Shown here: positions 52,681 to 64,000 of the stretch, one piece after another
How the letters are laid out: each line of letters begins with the position of its first letter
How positions within the stretch are numbered: position 1 is the stretch's first letter
NCBI GenBank assembly: GCA_963757265.1
Contig: CAVWRA010000005.1
Coordinates: 61,361-125,360, forward strand
Direction: 5' to 3'
From: CAIVVT01 sp963757265
GTDB lineage: Bacteria; Acidobacteriota; Terriglobia; Bryobacterales; Bryobacteraceae
DNA length: 64,000 bases
Translations under genes and position numbers: made by a program
Notes under the pieces: model-generated
The model's input: only the letters and a program-made list of their open reading frames with translations
Databases searched by the model: none
Told to the model about the DNA's origin: nothing

Positions 52681-53556
52681 ATGCCCTTTTGCACTGGCTG
52701 CGGGAATGAGTTGGCCATGAGCGCCAGTTACTGCCCCCGCTGCGGTACGCCGATCGGCGCCGCTTCGTCCGCCCCTCCCCCCCCAGCCTCCTCTTTCCAA
52801 TCCGCCGAGCCGCTGGACTACACCATCCAGGGCGACAACCTTCAGGTCGCCCGCGTCAAATTGAAGTCCGGCCAGGAGATCTTCGCCGAGGCCGGCAAAT
52901 TGATCTACAAGACCCCCAGCGTCTTCTGGGAAACCCGCATGAGCGGCCACGGCATCGGCGACCGGATTCTCGGCGCCCTCAAACGCAAACTGATGGGCGC
53001 CTCGCTGTTCCTGACTTACTTCAAGACCACCGGAACGGGCGGGGAAGCCGGGTTCGCCGGCAACTACCCCGGCAAAATCCAGGCCCTCCAGCTCCCCGCC
53101 GGCCACAGCCTCATGGTCCAGCGCGAAGGTTTCCTGTTTGCCCAGTCGCCCGCCCGCCTCGACATCGCCTTCGTCAAGAAGCTCGGTGCCGGATTCTTCG
53201 GCGGCGAGGGCTTCATCCTCGAGAAACTCACCGGTCCGGGCGCGGTCTTTATCCACGCCGGCGGCGATTTTGTGGAGTTCGATCTCTCGCCCTTTGAGAC
53301 CATCCAGGTGGAAACCGGCCACATCGTCGCATTCGATGAGAGCGTTGGCTACGACATCCAGTTTGTCGGCGGCATCAAGACCGCTCTGTTCGGCGGCGAA
53401 GGCCTTTTCCTGGCCACGCTCACCGGCCCCGGCAAAGTGATCGTCCAGAGCTTGACCCTCGCTAAGCTGCGCCGCGAACTCGCTCCCGGTCCCCTCTTCC
53501 GCGGCCGCCGCAATCGCACCGACGTGTTGAACAACCTCTTTTCCAACGACGAGTAG
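52681..53556 (+). CDS. AIM24-family protein with N-terminal zinc ribbon
   Basis: The ATG at 52681 follows AGGAG. 291 residues: a double CxxC zinc ribbon (CTGCGNELAMSASYCPRCG) and a Pro-rich linker, then the AIM24/TIGR00266 double beta-helix domain (DYTIQGDNLQVARVKLKSGQEIFAEAGKLIY, FVKKLGAGFFGGEGFILEKLTGPGAVFIHAGGDF, LFGGEGLFLATLTGPGKVIVQSL). The tail is basic. The family is widespread in bacteria and in mitochondria, with no enzymatic role known. Confidence 0.9.
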   Translation: MPFCTGCGNELAMSASYCPRCGTPIGAASSAPPPPASSFQSAEPLDYTIQGDNLQVARVKLKSGQEIFAEAGKLIYKTPSVFWETRMSGHGIGDRILGALKRKLMGASLFLTYFKTTGTGGEAGFAGNYPGKIQALQLPAGHSLMVQREGFLFAQSPARLDIAFVKKLGAGFFGGEGFILEKLTGPGAVFIHAGGDFVEFDLSPFETIQVETGHIVAFDESVGYDIQFVGGIKTALFGGEGLFLATLTGPGKVIVQSLTLAKLRRELAPGPLFRGRRNRTDVLNNLFSNDE

Positions 53557-53692
53557 CCGGCATTTCGCGGAACAACGCCCGTGCCGCCGCTCGCGGGACG
53601 CGCCATCATGGCCGCCTGACGCCGCTATGGATGGCCTGCCGGACTGCTGCCGGCGCCGGTCAGGTTGAGAAGTGTTTGGGAGCCCGTTCGCG

Positions 53693-54871
53693 TCAGGCTG
53701 CGCGGCCCAGGTGGAAGCGCAGGCTTTCCACCAGTTCGGTGGCGTTGACGGGCTTCTCGAGAATGGCATCCATGCCCTTGCGGCGGCAGCTTTCGCGCAA
53801 CTCGTCGGTGACGCCCGCGGTGATGCCCAGGATCGGGATCTTCTCGCACGCCGGCAGGGCGCGGATGCAGGCCGTGGCCGCGCCGCCGTCCAGACCGGGC
53901 ATCAGGATGTCCAGCAGGACCGCGTCGAAGCACCGGGTGCCGAGCGCCTGGACGGCCGCTTCGCCGCTGTCCACCGTCTGCACCTCGAAACCCGCGCGGA
54001 GCAGGATCGAGCTGAGCACGCGCAGCGAAATGCGGTTGTCGTCGGCGATCAGGACCGCTGGCCGGAGCGCCTCGCCGGCGGTCGCCTCCTCGCGCAGGCT
54101 GGCGTCGCGCAACCCGATGGGCAGAATGACCCTCAAGTTCAGGCAGCCGTGATTCTCCAGCGTTACTTTCAGGTTGCCCCGCAGCAGCCCCACCAGGCGC
54201 TGGAGCAGCGCCATCTCCAGCGTTTCGATACGGAAGGTCTCCACCAGCAACCCCTCCGGCTCCTCGTAGTTGCGCGGCTGGGTCGTCCCGTTGTATCCGT
54301 TGCCGAAGGATTCCCGCCGGACCTCCAGCGAGAGTTCGCCGAGCCGTGGACCCCAGGCCGAAAGCTGAGAGCGGAACCTCACCCGCCCGTTGGTGGCCGA
54401 GTGGATCGCGGCGCGGCTCATCAGCGACACGACGTCTCGTACCCGCAGGGCGTCGGCGCGGACGATTCGATCCAGTCCCGGCTCCAGTTCGGACTCGAGT
54501 GCGCTTCCGCTCTCCAGCGCCCGCCCGCGCGCCTCCCTCAGCCCGGCTTCGATCGCAGTGACCAGGGGAAAGTCCTGCTCTTCGAGGCGGACGCTGCCGG
54601 AGGCGAGCGCGGCGTAGTCGAGGGTCGAGGCCAGCAGATCGCTCAATGCGGACGCGCAGGAACGGATTGAGACGATATACTCGCGGTACTCTGGATCGAG
54701 AGAACTCTCCAACAGCAGATCCGACAGGCCCAGGATGCCGCTCATCGGCGTGCGAATGGCGTGGTTCAGGCTGGTGAGGAACTCCACGCCGAAGCGCTTG
54801 GGCAGGAACTGGACGAAGGCGTTGGAAGCCGCGACCAGTTCGATGGGCGATGCGGAGGCTGAAGAAGTCAT
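53693..54871 (-). CDS. Hybrid histidine kinase-like protein with receiver domain and degenerate ATPase
   Basis: 392 residues. The phosphoacceptor helix is present (EFLTSLNHAIRTPMSGILGLSDLLLESS, with the H-box His). The region that should be the HATPase domain (residues ~110-260) lacks recognisable N, G1 and G2 boxes. It contains HSATNGRVRFRSQL and NLRVILPIGLRDAS instead, so ATP binding is doubtful. The C-terminal receiver domain is intact: VLIADDNRISLRVL, LLDILMPG (phosphoacceptor Asp) and ILEKPV. It has no membrane helix. It may be a phosphatase, a phosphorelay intermediate or a scaffold. Confidence 0.75.
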   Translation of the reverse strand: MTSSASASPIELVAASNAFVQFLPKRFGVEFLTSLNHAIRTPMSGILGLSDLLLESSLDPEYREYIVSIRSCASALSDLLASTLDYAALASGSVRLEEQDFPLVTAIEAGLREARGRALESGSALESELEPGLDRIVRADALRVRDVVSLMSRAAIHSATNGRVRFRSQLSAWGPRLGELSLEVRRESFGNGYNGTTQPRNYEEPEGLLVETFRIETLEMALLQRLVGLLRGNLKVTLENHGCLNLRVILPIGLRDASLREEATAGEALRPAVLIADDNRISLRVLSSILLRAGFEVQTVDSGEAAVQALGTRCFDAVLLDILMPGLDGGAATACIRALPACEKIPILGITAGVTDELRESCRRKGMDAILEKPVNATELVESLRFHLGRAA

Positions 54872-55540
54872 CGCGATCCGGATTTCGGCCCTCTTGTCAA
54901 CAATCGGACACTCAGCTCAAGTCTTTAGGGGAAAATGCGATTTGTAAGGAATTCGGGCTCACTGCGACCCGGCCGGGGTGCTGTGGCGTGATCGATTGCC
55001 CGGCGGGCGGAGCCGGCTGAGGGCTGGCTCTTAGCTTGGAACGCCCGCCCCACCAAGTGCGGCTCGGGTCGCGTGGCCGCTCTGGTCCCACCTTCCCGTC
55101 GCTCTCCCACCCTGCACATTCCGCAGCAGCTTGACAGCGGGTCTAAGCTCATGGTGGTAGCCCGCCCATGCGGCCCGCCATCATTGCTCTTTGAAAAACG
55201 AACGATTAGCGAAGAACAAATCGAACGATAGCCAATTAAGTCATTCATTCTAAAAATAAGAGTCGATAATTGGCTTTGTTCCTCCAAATTTGTTTTTTGC
55301 GCTTCTGCGGTGCTGCAAACGCGACCCTCGCCGGAGCCTCGTCACGCCGGCTGGACGCTTTCCTGCCGCCCATGTTCCGCGCCATCGTCGCCGGCGGCAT
55401 AGCGCACATGTCCCGGCCGGCCGGCCAACCTCAGGGATCGATCTGACGCGTATCCCGCATCACATTCGGGTCCGTGAGGCAGGGTGTTCTGAGCGAGGCA
55501 GGATAGAATAGAGGTGAGTCCCTCACGACGAGCCCCCACT
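54872..55540. other. Intergenic stretch before secA with an AT-rich inverted repeat
   Basis: About 670 bases with no supported gene. A distinctly AT-rich patch (55185-55300) contains the 9-bp inverted repeat AGCCAATTA (55230-55238) / TAATTGGCT (55267-55275) and two CGAACGAT direct repeats (near 55198 and 55222). This may be the secA leader or a regulatory region. Confidence 0.5.
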
Positions 55541-58470
<2,930 letters not shown>

Positions 58471-58492
<22 letters not shown>

Positions 58493-59508
58493 CCGCCCTC
58501 TCGCGCTGCTGCGGATTGGCGGTTGTGGCGGTGCTCGCGGGCAGCGTCGTGGCGGCCGCGCCGCCGCAGCCCATGTGGCCCGAAAAGTGGCGCGAGCACA
58601 CCCGCGCGACGGTCACGGCAGTGACTCCTTCCGATCCGCAGCTCTGGGCCGAATTGGCGGGCCAGGCGGCGGAGAAGGCGATCTATGACAGTCCGGTCGG
58701 GCGCTTCAGCGCCACGGCCTACCGGTTGAAGGACTCGACCTCCGCCCTGGCGTGGTACGAGTATCTGCGCCCGGAAAACGCAGTGCCCGCGCTCGGCGCG
58801 GCAACGGTCTCCACAATTCCCGGGGGCCAGTTCGCGGCCCATCAGAACTACGTGCTGGTCTTCTCCGGCTGGCGTCCCTTGGACAGGGAGATGGAGGCGC
58901 TCTACAAGCTGTTGCCCCAGATGCACGCGGGCGGGGGATTGCCCGACCTGATGCGCAATCTGCCGGAGAAGAACCGGCAGCGCAACTCGGAACGCTACAT
59001 CGTGGGGCTGTACTCGCTGCGGCTGTTCGCTCCCATGGTACCCGGCGCAGTGGCTGGTTTCGAGGATGGAGCCGAAGCGCAAGTAGCGCGTTATCAAACG
59101 CCTGGCGGCGAAACGACGGTTGTGATTTTCGAGTACCCGACGCCCCAGGTGGCGCGCCGCTACGAGGCCCAGTTCGCCCGGCTCCCCGGGTGGCAGGTGA
59201 AGCGCACGGGCCCCCTCGTGGCGCTGGTCCCGGCCGCAGCCGGGCATGCCGTGGACGCTGCGGTCGCCAGGGCGCTGCTCGATCCGATCGATTGGGATCT
59301 CCAATTCACCTGGTACGAGAGCGCCAGGCGGCATATGCCGGTGAACGTGGGGGCGATGCTGTGGGGGGCCATCGAGCTCACCGGCGTGGTCCTGGGAGCG
59401 GTCTTCTTCGGTGGCGTTTTCTTCGCCGCGCTCGGCGTCTGGATCCGCCGCAGCGTCCTCAAGGAAGACGAGGAATCCGGCCTCACGGTCTTGCGGCTGA
59501 ACGGTTAG
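58471..59508 (+). CDS. DUF6599-like exported protein
   Basis: 345 residues. The N-terminus is a signal peptide (ALSRCCGLAVVAVLAGSVVAAAPP), followed by a globular region (FSATAYRLKDSTSALAWYEYLRPENA, NYVLVFSGWRPLDREMEALYKLLPQ, FEDGAEAQVARYQTPGGETTVVIFEYPTPQVARRYEAQFARLPGW). A C-terminal membrane helix (AIELTGVVLGAVFFGGVFFAALGVWI) ends the chain. It resembles DUF6599-type proteins of acidobacteria, of unknown function. It overlaps secA by 22 bases, so it is probably translated with it. Confidence 0.7.
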
Positions 59509-59683
59509 CTTGCGCCGGGCCGCGGCCACTCCACTTTTCGGCGAATTCCATGGGTCCCGTGGGGCGGCCCTTCGGAATGCCAACCCCCGCGTTCGGTGGC
59601 GCAGGCGTTCGTGTCGCCGCTTACTCGGGACGAAATTCGGCCGAGCGAGTTCCACTATGCTGGAGGACGAACGGAGGTCCTCC

Positions 59684-60559
59684 ATGCATCCCAACACAAT
59701 CACACGCCGGGAACTCGCCGCGCTGGCTGGCGTCGCGATGGCCGGTGGAAAGGTCATGGCGGCGCGCAGCGGCGCTCTCACGGCTCGCGAGGTGATCCAG
59801 CGCATCCAGATGAACGTCGGCGTGCCGTGGCGCGCGCAGACGGTGGATACCTTCAAGGCCGGAGACCCGGATACGCCGGTCGTGGGCATCGCCACCAGCT
59901 TCATGGCCACGCTTGACGTGCTGCAACGGGCCGCGGCCGCCGGCCGGAACCTGATCGTGTCGCACGAGCCGACGTTTTACAACCACCTGGACGAGACCAA
60001 GGATCTGGCCGGCGACCCGATCTACAAGTTCAAGCTGGATTTCATCGCGCAGCACAAGCTGGTGATCTGGCGGTTCCACGATCACTGGCACGCCCGGCAG
60101 CCCGACGCGGTGATCACCGGACTGGCGCGGCGGCTGGGCTGGGAACAATATCAGGCCGCCGGCCAGCAGTGGTTGTATACGCTGCCTGCCACGACGCTCG
60201 GAGAGCTGGCGCGCGAAATCCAGGACCGGCTGAAGGTGCACACGTTGCGCGCGATCGGCGATCCGCAATCCCCGGTGAGCCGCGTGGCGCTGAGCCCCGG
60301 GGCGGCGGGCCTGATGGCGGCCGTGCGGACGCTGCCGCAGGCCGACGTGTACGTCTGCGGCGAGGCGACGGAATGGGAGGGCATCGAGTACGCTCGGGAC
60401 ACGATCGCCGCCGGCCGGAAGAAGGGCATGATCCTGGTGGGCCACCAGGTGACCGAGGATCCGGGCATGGATTTGTGCGCCCAGTGGTTGAAGACGTTCA
60501 TCCCGGAAGTGCCGATCGAGTGGATTCCGACCGGTGAACCCTTCTGGCGGCCGGCGTAG
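59684..60559 (+). CDS. Nif3-like dinuclear metal-centre protein with Tat-like N-terminus
   Basis: The ATG at 59684 follows a GGAGG site, giving 291 residues. The body matches the Nif3/YbgI family: ATSFMATLDVLQRAAAAGRNLIVSHEPTFYNH (metal-binding His and Glu region) and YVCGEATEWEGIEYARDTIAAGRKKGMILVGHQVTEDPGM (metal-binding Glu/His). The N-terminus TRRELAALAGVAMAGGKVMAA looks like a Tat signal (RR motif plus hydrophobic stretch), unusual for a family that is normally cytoplasmic. Function unknown. Confidence 0.8.
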   Translation: MHPNTITRRELAALAGVAMAGGKVMAARSGALTAREVIQRIQMNVGVPWRAQTVDTFKAGDPDTPVVGIATSFMATLDVLQRAAAAGRNLIVSHEPTFYNHLDETKDLAGDPIYKFKLDFIAQHKLVIWRFHDHWHARQPDAVITGLARRLGWEQYQAAGQQWLYTLPATTLGELAREIQDRLKVHTLRAIGDPQSPVSRVALSPGAAGLMAAVRTLPQADVYVCGEATEWEGIEYARDTIAAGRKKGMILVGHQVTEDPGMDLCAQWLKTFIPEVPIEWIPTGEPFWRPA

Positions 60560-60848
60560 GCCCGGACGGGGGCAGGCCGGATGGCGAGCCCGAATGGAGA
60601 CCGTAAGTGATTGTGACGGTATCCGTTTGCGGGCTGAAATGGCGTCTTGGGAGGGGATCATACGAGGTTGGGACCGCGGGATTCGGTCACGACGAGAGCG
60701 TGGGCATGGGTGAAAGCAAAGCGAAAACAGTACAAACCGAAGTCCCGTGCCGAGGGCGATGAGAACGCGGGAGTGCTTTTCTGTCAAGAGGAAAAACATC
60801 ATTAAAATCAGTTAGTTATAAGGAATTTTCGGAGCCTGGTTTTTCTTC

Positions 60849-60877
60849 TTGACTTCGCTTTCGATGGAGTCTACGCT
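60849..60877 (+). promoter_or_regulatory. Sigma-70 promoter of the structured RNA
   Basis: TTGACT (60849-60854), a 17-base spacer and TACGCT (60872-60877) give a good sigma-70 match. A transcript would start at about 60884. Confidence 0.6.
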
Positions 60878-60883
60878 CAAAGC

Positions 60884-60991
60884 ACATACAGATTTTGTGG
60901 TCGCGAGACCATTCGATCTGTTTCTCCCACTGAACATCAGCCCGGTTTTCCGGGGTTCGCGAAGGCCCGCCGTTCGGCGGGCTTTCGTTTT
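60884..60991 (+). ncRNA. Candidate structured small RNA with own promoter and terminator
   Basis: About 108 nt between a sigma-70 promoter and an intrinsic terminator, with no ORF. Stem 1 is CAGAT/ATCTG (60889-60893 with 60916-60920), enclosing TGGTC-GCGA-GACCA (60898-60911), a perfect hairpin with a GNRA tetraloop, and symmetric 4-nt internal loops. Stem 2 is CCCGG-TTTT-CCGGG (60941-60954). The terminator hairpin GCCCGCC/GGCGGGC with TTTCGTTTT closes it. I cannot assign it to a known family. It could be one of the acidobacterial RNAs in Rfam, such as Acido-1 or Acido-Lenti-1, or a new one. It lies upstream of the RNase J gene. Confidence 0.6.
60965..60991 (+). terminator. Intrinsic terminator of the structured RNA
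   Basis: GCCCGCC-GTTC-GGCGGGC followed by TTTCGTTTT. The stem extends by A-T and G-T pairs on either side. It lies about 110 bases before the RNase J start. Confidence 0.75.
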
Positions 60992-61099
60992 GGCGGGCGA
61001 CGCGGTTGTGTGCACCTGAGCGCCGTCCGGCGCGCGCGCGCGGGGGCGGTGTGTTAGCCTGAAAGTTCCCGCAGCGCAGGAATAAGAAGCCGTATAGTC

Positions 61100-62770
61100 A
61101 TGTCAGACAAGAAGTTGCAAGTGGTCCCGCTGGGCGGGCTGGGCGAGTTCGGAATGAACTGCCTGGCGCTCAGGTACGGGGACGACATCATCGTGATCGA
61201 TGCCGGGATGATGTTTCCCGACGCGGAGCTGATGGGCGTCGATATCGTCACTCCAGATTTCACCTATCTCGAAGAGAACAAAGAATTTGTCCGTGCGTTG
61301 CTGCTGACTCACGGGCACGAGGACCACATCGGGGCGCTGCCCTTCCTGCTGACCGAGATCGACGTGCCGGTCTATGGCACGGCGTTCACGCTGGCGCTGG
61401 TGGAGCGGCGGCTGGAAGAGCACGAGATGCTCGACCAGGTGGAACTGCACCGCATCAAGCCCGGCCAGGTGGTCGAGATCGGGCCCTTCAAGGTCGAGTT
61501 CATCCACGTCACGCACTCCATTGTGAGCGCCGTGGCGCTGGCCATCACAACGCCGCTGGGAGTGGTGATCCACACCGGGGATTTCAAGGTCGATCCGACT
61601 CCTACCGATAACATTCTGTTCGACTTGCATACGCTGGCGAGCTACGGCAAGCGGGGCGTACTGCTGCTCCTGTCAGATTCGACCAACGTCAACCGGCCGG
61701 GCTACACGCCCAGCGAGCGGGCGGTGATGCCGCGCTTCGAGGAGATCTTCAACCGCGCCGAACACCGCATCATCGTCTCGTGCTTTTCGAGCTCCATCCA
61801 CCGGCTGCAGCAGATCCTCGACATTTCGGCCGAACTGAACCGCAAGGTGGCGTTTCTGGGCCGCAGCATGCTGACGACTACCGAGATCGCGCACAGCCTG
61901 GGCCTGCTGCACATTCCGGACAACACCATCATCCGGCCGCAGGACATCATGTCGATGCCGCGCGACCGCGTGGTGGTGATCGTCTCCGGGACGCAAGGCG
62001 AGCCAATGTCGGCGATGTCGCGCATCGCGGTGGACAACCACAAGAACCTGTCGTTGGACAACGGCGACATCGTGGTGCTGAGCGCGCGCATGATTCCGGG
62101 CAACGAGAAGGGCATCGGGCGCATGTTGAACCACGTGGCGCGGCGCGGGTGTGAGGTGGTGGCCGGGTCGATGAACCCGCCGGTGCACGTTTCCGGGCAC
62201 GGCTCGAGCGAAGAGCTGAAGCTGATGCTGAACCTGATCCGGCCGCGCTACTTCGTGCCGATCCACGGCGAGTACTGGCAGATGTCGAAGCACGCCAAGC
62301 TTGCCAGCCACTTGAGAACATTGGGTTTAGAGGACACGTTCCTGCTCGAAAGCGGGCAGGTACTGGAGATCGATCCGCACGGCGCGCGCAAGGCCGGCAA
62401 GGTGCCTGTGGGGCGGGTGTGCATCGACTCGGGCTCGATCGACGAAGTGGTCGAAGACATGGTGATCCGCGACCGGCGCCATCTGTCCGAGGACGGGTTC
62501 GTGATCCCGATCGTCTCCGTGGACAAGAATACGGGGCGCTCGGACGGGCTGCCGGAGATCGTGAGCCGGGGTTTCGTGTCGCTGGAAGAGGGTTCGGAGC
62601 TGATCGCGGCGGCGCGGCAGGTGGTGGCGCGGACCATCGAGAACTCGTCGCGCGAGGAGCGCACCGACTGGGGCGTGATGCAGGAGAAGATCCGCACGGA
62701 CCTGAAGCGCTTCCTGCACAAGGAAACCTCGCGGCGGCCGCTGATCATGCCGGTGATTCTGGAGGCTTAG
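61100..62770 (+). CDS. rnj: Ribonuclease J
   Basis: 556 residues, normal for RNase J. The metallo-beta-lactamase motif is LLTHGHEDHIGALPF with His71, His73, Asp75 and His76. IHTGDFKVD is another metal-site motif. The beta-CASP domain has CFSSSIHRLQQILDIS, VVIVSGTQGEPMSAMSRI and RYFVPIHGEYWQMSKHA, and a C-terminal domain follows. It degrades RNA from the 5' end and processes rRNA/mRNA, acting with RNase R (also in this window) in RNA turnover. Nothing suggests an alternative start. Confidence 0.96.
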   Translation: MSDKKLQVVPLGGLGEFGMNCLALRYGDDIIVIDAGMMFPDAELMGVDIVTPDFTYLEENKEFVRALLLTHGHEDHIGALPFLLTEIDVPVYGTAFTLALVERRLEEHEMLDQVELHRIKPGQVVEIGPFKVEFIHVTHSIVSAVALAITTPLGVVIHTGDFKVDPTPTDNILFDLHTLASYGKRGVLLLLSDSTNVNRPGYTPSERAVMPRFEEIFNRAEHRIIVSCFSSSIHRLQQILDISAELNRKVAFLGRSMLTTTEIAHSLGLLHIPDNTIIRPQDIMSMPRDRVVVIVSGTQGEPMSAMSRIAVDNHKNLSLDNGDIVVLSARMIPGNEKGIGRMLNHVARRGCEVVAGSMNPPVHVSGHGSSEELKLMLNLIRPRYFVPIHGEYWQMSKHAKLASHLRTLGLEDTFLLESGQVLEIDPHGARKAGKVPVGRVCIDSGSIDEVVEDMVIRDRRHLSEDGFVIPIVSVDKNTGRSDGLPEIVSRGFVSLEEGSELIAAARQVVARTIENSSREERTDWGVMQEKIRTDLKRFLHKETSRRPLIMPVILEA

Positions 62771-62774
62771 CCTG

Positions 62775-64000
62775 ATGAGTGAGCCGGTTCCAGCGGCCTA
62801 CCTGGAAGACGAATCCGGCTACATCGGATGTGCAGAGGGTTTCTACCGGCCCGAGACAGCGCAACAGGCGGCGGAGGTGTTGGCCGCGGCCACGCGGACC
62901 GGAACGCCGGTTACGGTGGCGGGCGCGGGCACGGGCTTGGTCGGCGGGAGGGTGCCGGAGGGCGGATGGGTGCTCTCGACGGAGCGCTTCCGGCGGCTGG
63001 AGATCGGCGCCGCGAAGGCGCGGATCGGAGCTGGCGTATTCCTTAATGATCTGCAACTTGCAGCCAAAAGTTCAGGTCAATTCTATGCTCCGGACCCGAC
63101 CGAATGGGGGGCCTCGGTGGGCGGGACCATCGCTACCAACGCCAGCGGATCGCGCAGTTTCCTGTATGGCTCGACGCGGCAGCACTTGCTGAGCGTGACG
63201 GTGGCGCTGATGGACGGAACAGTATGGACATACGGCCGAGGCGAGAGGCTCGATTTCCCCTACACGCCACTCCCGGCGCCGCGCTGCCGCAAGCATACGG
63301 CGGGGTATTACCTGCGGCCGGAGACCGGTTTCATGGAGCTGTTTTGCGGTTCCGAGGGCACGCTGGCAGTGGTTCTGGAGGCGGAGGTGCAACTGCTGCC
63401 GCAGCCGGCGCGATTGCTCAGCGGGGTGGTCTTCTTCCGTTCGGAGGATGTGTCGCTGGATGCGGTGGACGCGTGGCGGGACGTCCCGCAGTTGCGGATG
63501 CTGGAGTTTTTCGACGCTCCATCGCTCGGGCTGCTGCGCGCAGCGTACCCCGAGATTCCAGTTCAGGCGGGGGCGGCGCTGCTGGTGGAGCAGATCGTGG
63601 ACGGGCTGGAAGAAGATGCCGAAGAGGCGTGGCTGGGGCGGATGGAGAGTTCGCAGGCGCTGGACGAGTCGTGGTTTGGAACCACGGACGCCGACCGCGA
63701 ACGCTTCCGCATTTTCCGGCACAAGCTGCCCGAAATGGTGAACGAGCGGATCAAGCGCAATGGCTTCCAGAAGATGGGCACCGACGCCGCGGTGCCACTC
63801 GACAGGAACCGCGAAATGCTGCGCTGGTACCGTCAGGTATTGGATCAGGAGTTCCCCGGCAGGGCCGTGATGTATGGGCACATCGGCGACGCACACGCGC
63901 ACGTCAACGTGATGCCCGAGACGGAGGACCAGGCGCGGCGCGGGCGCGCGTTCCAATATGAATCGGCGCGCCAGGCGGTAGCTCTGGGCGGCACGGTGAG
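62775..64000 (+). CDS. GlcD-type FAD-linked oxidase (glycolate/D-lactate dehydrogenase family), 3' end outside window
   Basis: The ATG at 62775 opens a frame that has no stop up to the window edge (at least 408 residues). The PCMH-type FAD domain has the VTVAGAGTGLVGGRVPEGG loop, then DPTEWGASVGGTIATNASGSRSFLYGSTRQHLL, and GYYLRPETGFMELFCGSEGTLAVVLEAEVQLLP. The C-terminal part has MVNERIKRNGFQKMGTDAAVPL and YGHIGDAHAHVNVMP, whose His residues bind metal or substrate. The GGTV at the end should be followed by the family's HGIG motif just outside the window. It oxidises a 2-hydroxyacid to a 2-oxoacid. It starts 4 bases after the RNase J stop. Confidence 0.88.
   Translation, partial: MSEPVPAAYLEDESGYIGCAEGFYRPETAQQAAEVLAAATRTGTPVTVAGAGTGLVGGRVPEGGWVLSTERFRRLEIGAAKARIGAGVFLNDLQLAAKSSGQFYAPDPTEWGASVGGTIATNASGSRSFLYGSTRQHLLSVTVALMDGTVWTYGRGERLDFPYTPLPAPRCRKHTAGYYLRPETGFMELFCGSEGTLAVVLEAEVQLLPQPARLLSGVVFFRSEDVSLDAVDAWRDVPQLRMLEFFDAPSLGLLRAAYPEIPVQAGAALLVEQIVDGLEEDAEEAWLGRMESSQALDESWFGTTDADRERFRIFRHKLPEMVNERIKRNGFQKMGTDAAVPLDRNREMLRWYRQVLDQEFPGRAVMYGHIGDAHAHVNVMPETEDQARRGRAFQYESARQAVALGGTV

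Noticed and set aside
60812..61015. Minus-strand 67-residue ORF
   Set aside because: It overlaps the structured RNA and terminator, and its translation is Lys/Arg-rich with no family match.

Overview
The window is about 64 kb of G+C-rich bacterial chromosome. It most resembles an acidobacterium of the Solibacter/Bryobacter type. The reasons are two PEP-CTERM proteins, a protein of the repetitive STGPRT/NALTHGF family, an APC permease with a cytosolic UspA-like tail, a DUF6599-like protein and a cysteine-rich insertion in RpoB that I associate from memory with this phylum. Lineage is an inference from gene content. Ten single-base indels break otherwise intact genes, including the essential tuf, rpoB and rplJ, so the sequence is probably a draft or metagenome assembly with residual errors.

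Layout. (1) 1-1671: end of an amino-acid permease and a frameshifted GNAT acetyltransferase. (2) 1.9-7.7 kb: a compact redox cluster, with a GcvH-like protein, a four-cluster ferredoxin, an NrfD/HybB membrane subunit, a histidine kinase with c-heme motifs in its sensor and an NtrC-type sigma-54 activator. A GG-N10-GC promoter candidate lies in front of the first gene. (3) 7.7-12.1 kb: archaemetzincin, RNase R, adenosine-specific kinase and a winged-helix regulator/membrane protein pair with a palindromic operator. (4) 12.1-18.8 kb: an accessory, gene-poor region with several repeat families, one STGPRT-type protein, and a lower-G+C pair made of a DUF2130 nuclease-like protein and a ParB-like protein. 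(5) 18.8-32.1 kb: housekeeping and exported proteins, including M20 dipeptidase, a YyaL-type thioredoxin-domain protein, Tpx, a CPBP protease, a sulfotransferase, a small alarmone hydrolase, CdsA, UppS, YceI with its MarR regulator, CvpA and PurC.

(6) 32.2-46.6 kb: the classical information-processing block tRNA-Tyr, tRNA-Thr, tuf, tRNA-Trp, secE, nusG, rplK, rplA, rplJ, rplL, rpoB, rpoC, closed by an intrinsic terminator. (7) 46.6-55.5 kb: a URO-D-like gene with three frameshifts, a BrnT/BrnA toxin-antitoxin pair with helically phased repeats at its start, acetyl-CoA synthetase, a junction where two truncated genes meet at about 50,550, a complete PEP-CTERM protein, an AIM24 protein and a degenerate hybrid kinase. 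(8) 55.5-64 kb: secA, a DUF6599-like exported protein, a Nif3-like protein, a probable free-standing structured RNA with its own promoter and terminator (about 60,884-60,991), RNase J, and a GlcD-type FAD oxidase that runs off the right edge.

The best candidates for something undescribed are the redox cluster with its own heme-sensing sigma-54 control, the DUF2130-ParB pair in the low-G+C island, and the orphan structured RNA. I saw no CRISPR array, rRNA, intact insertion sequence or prophage.
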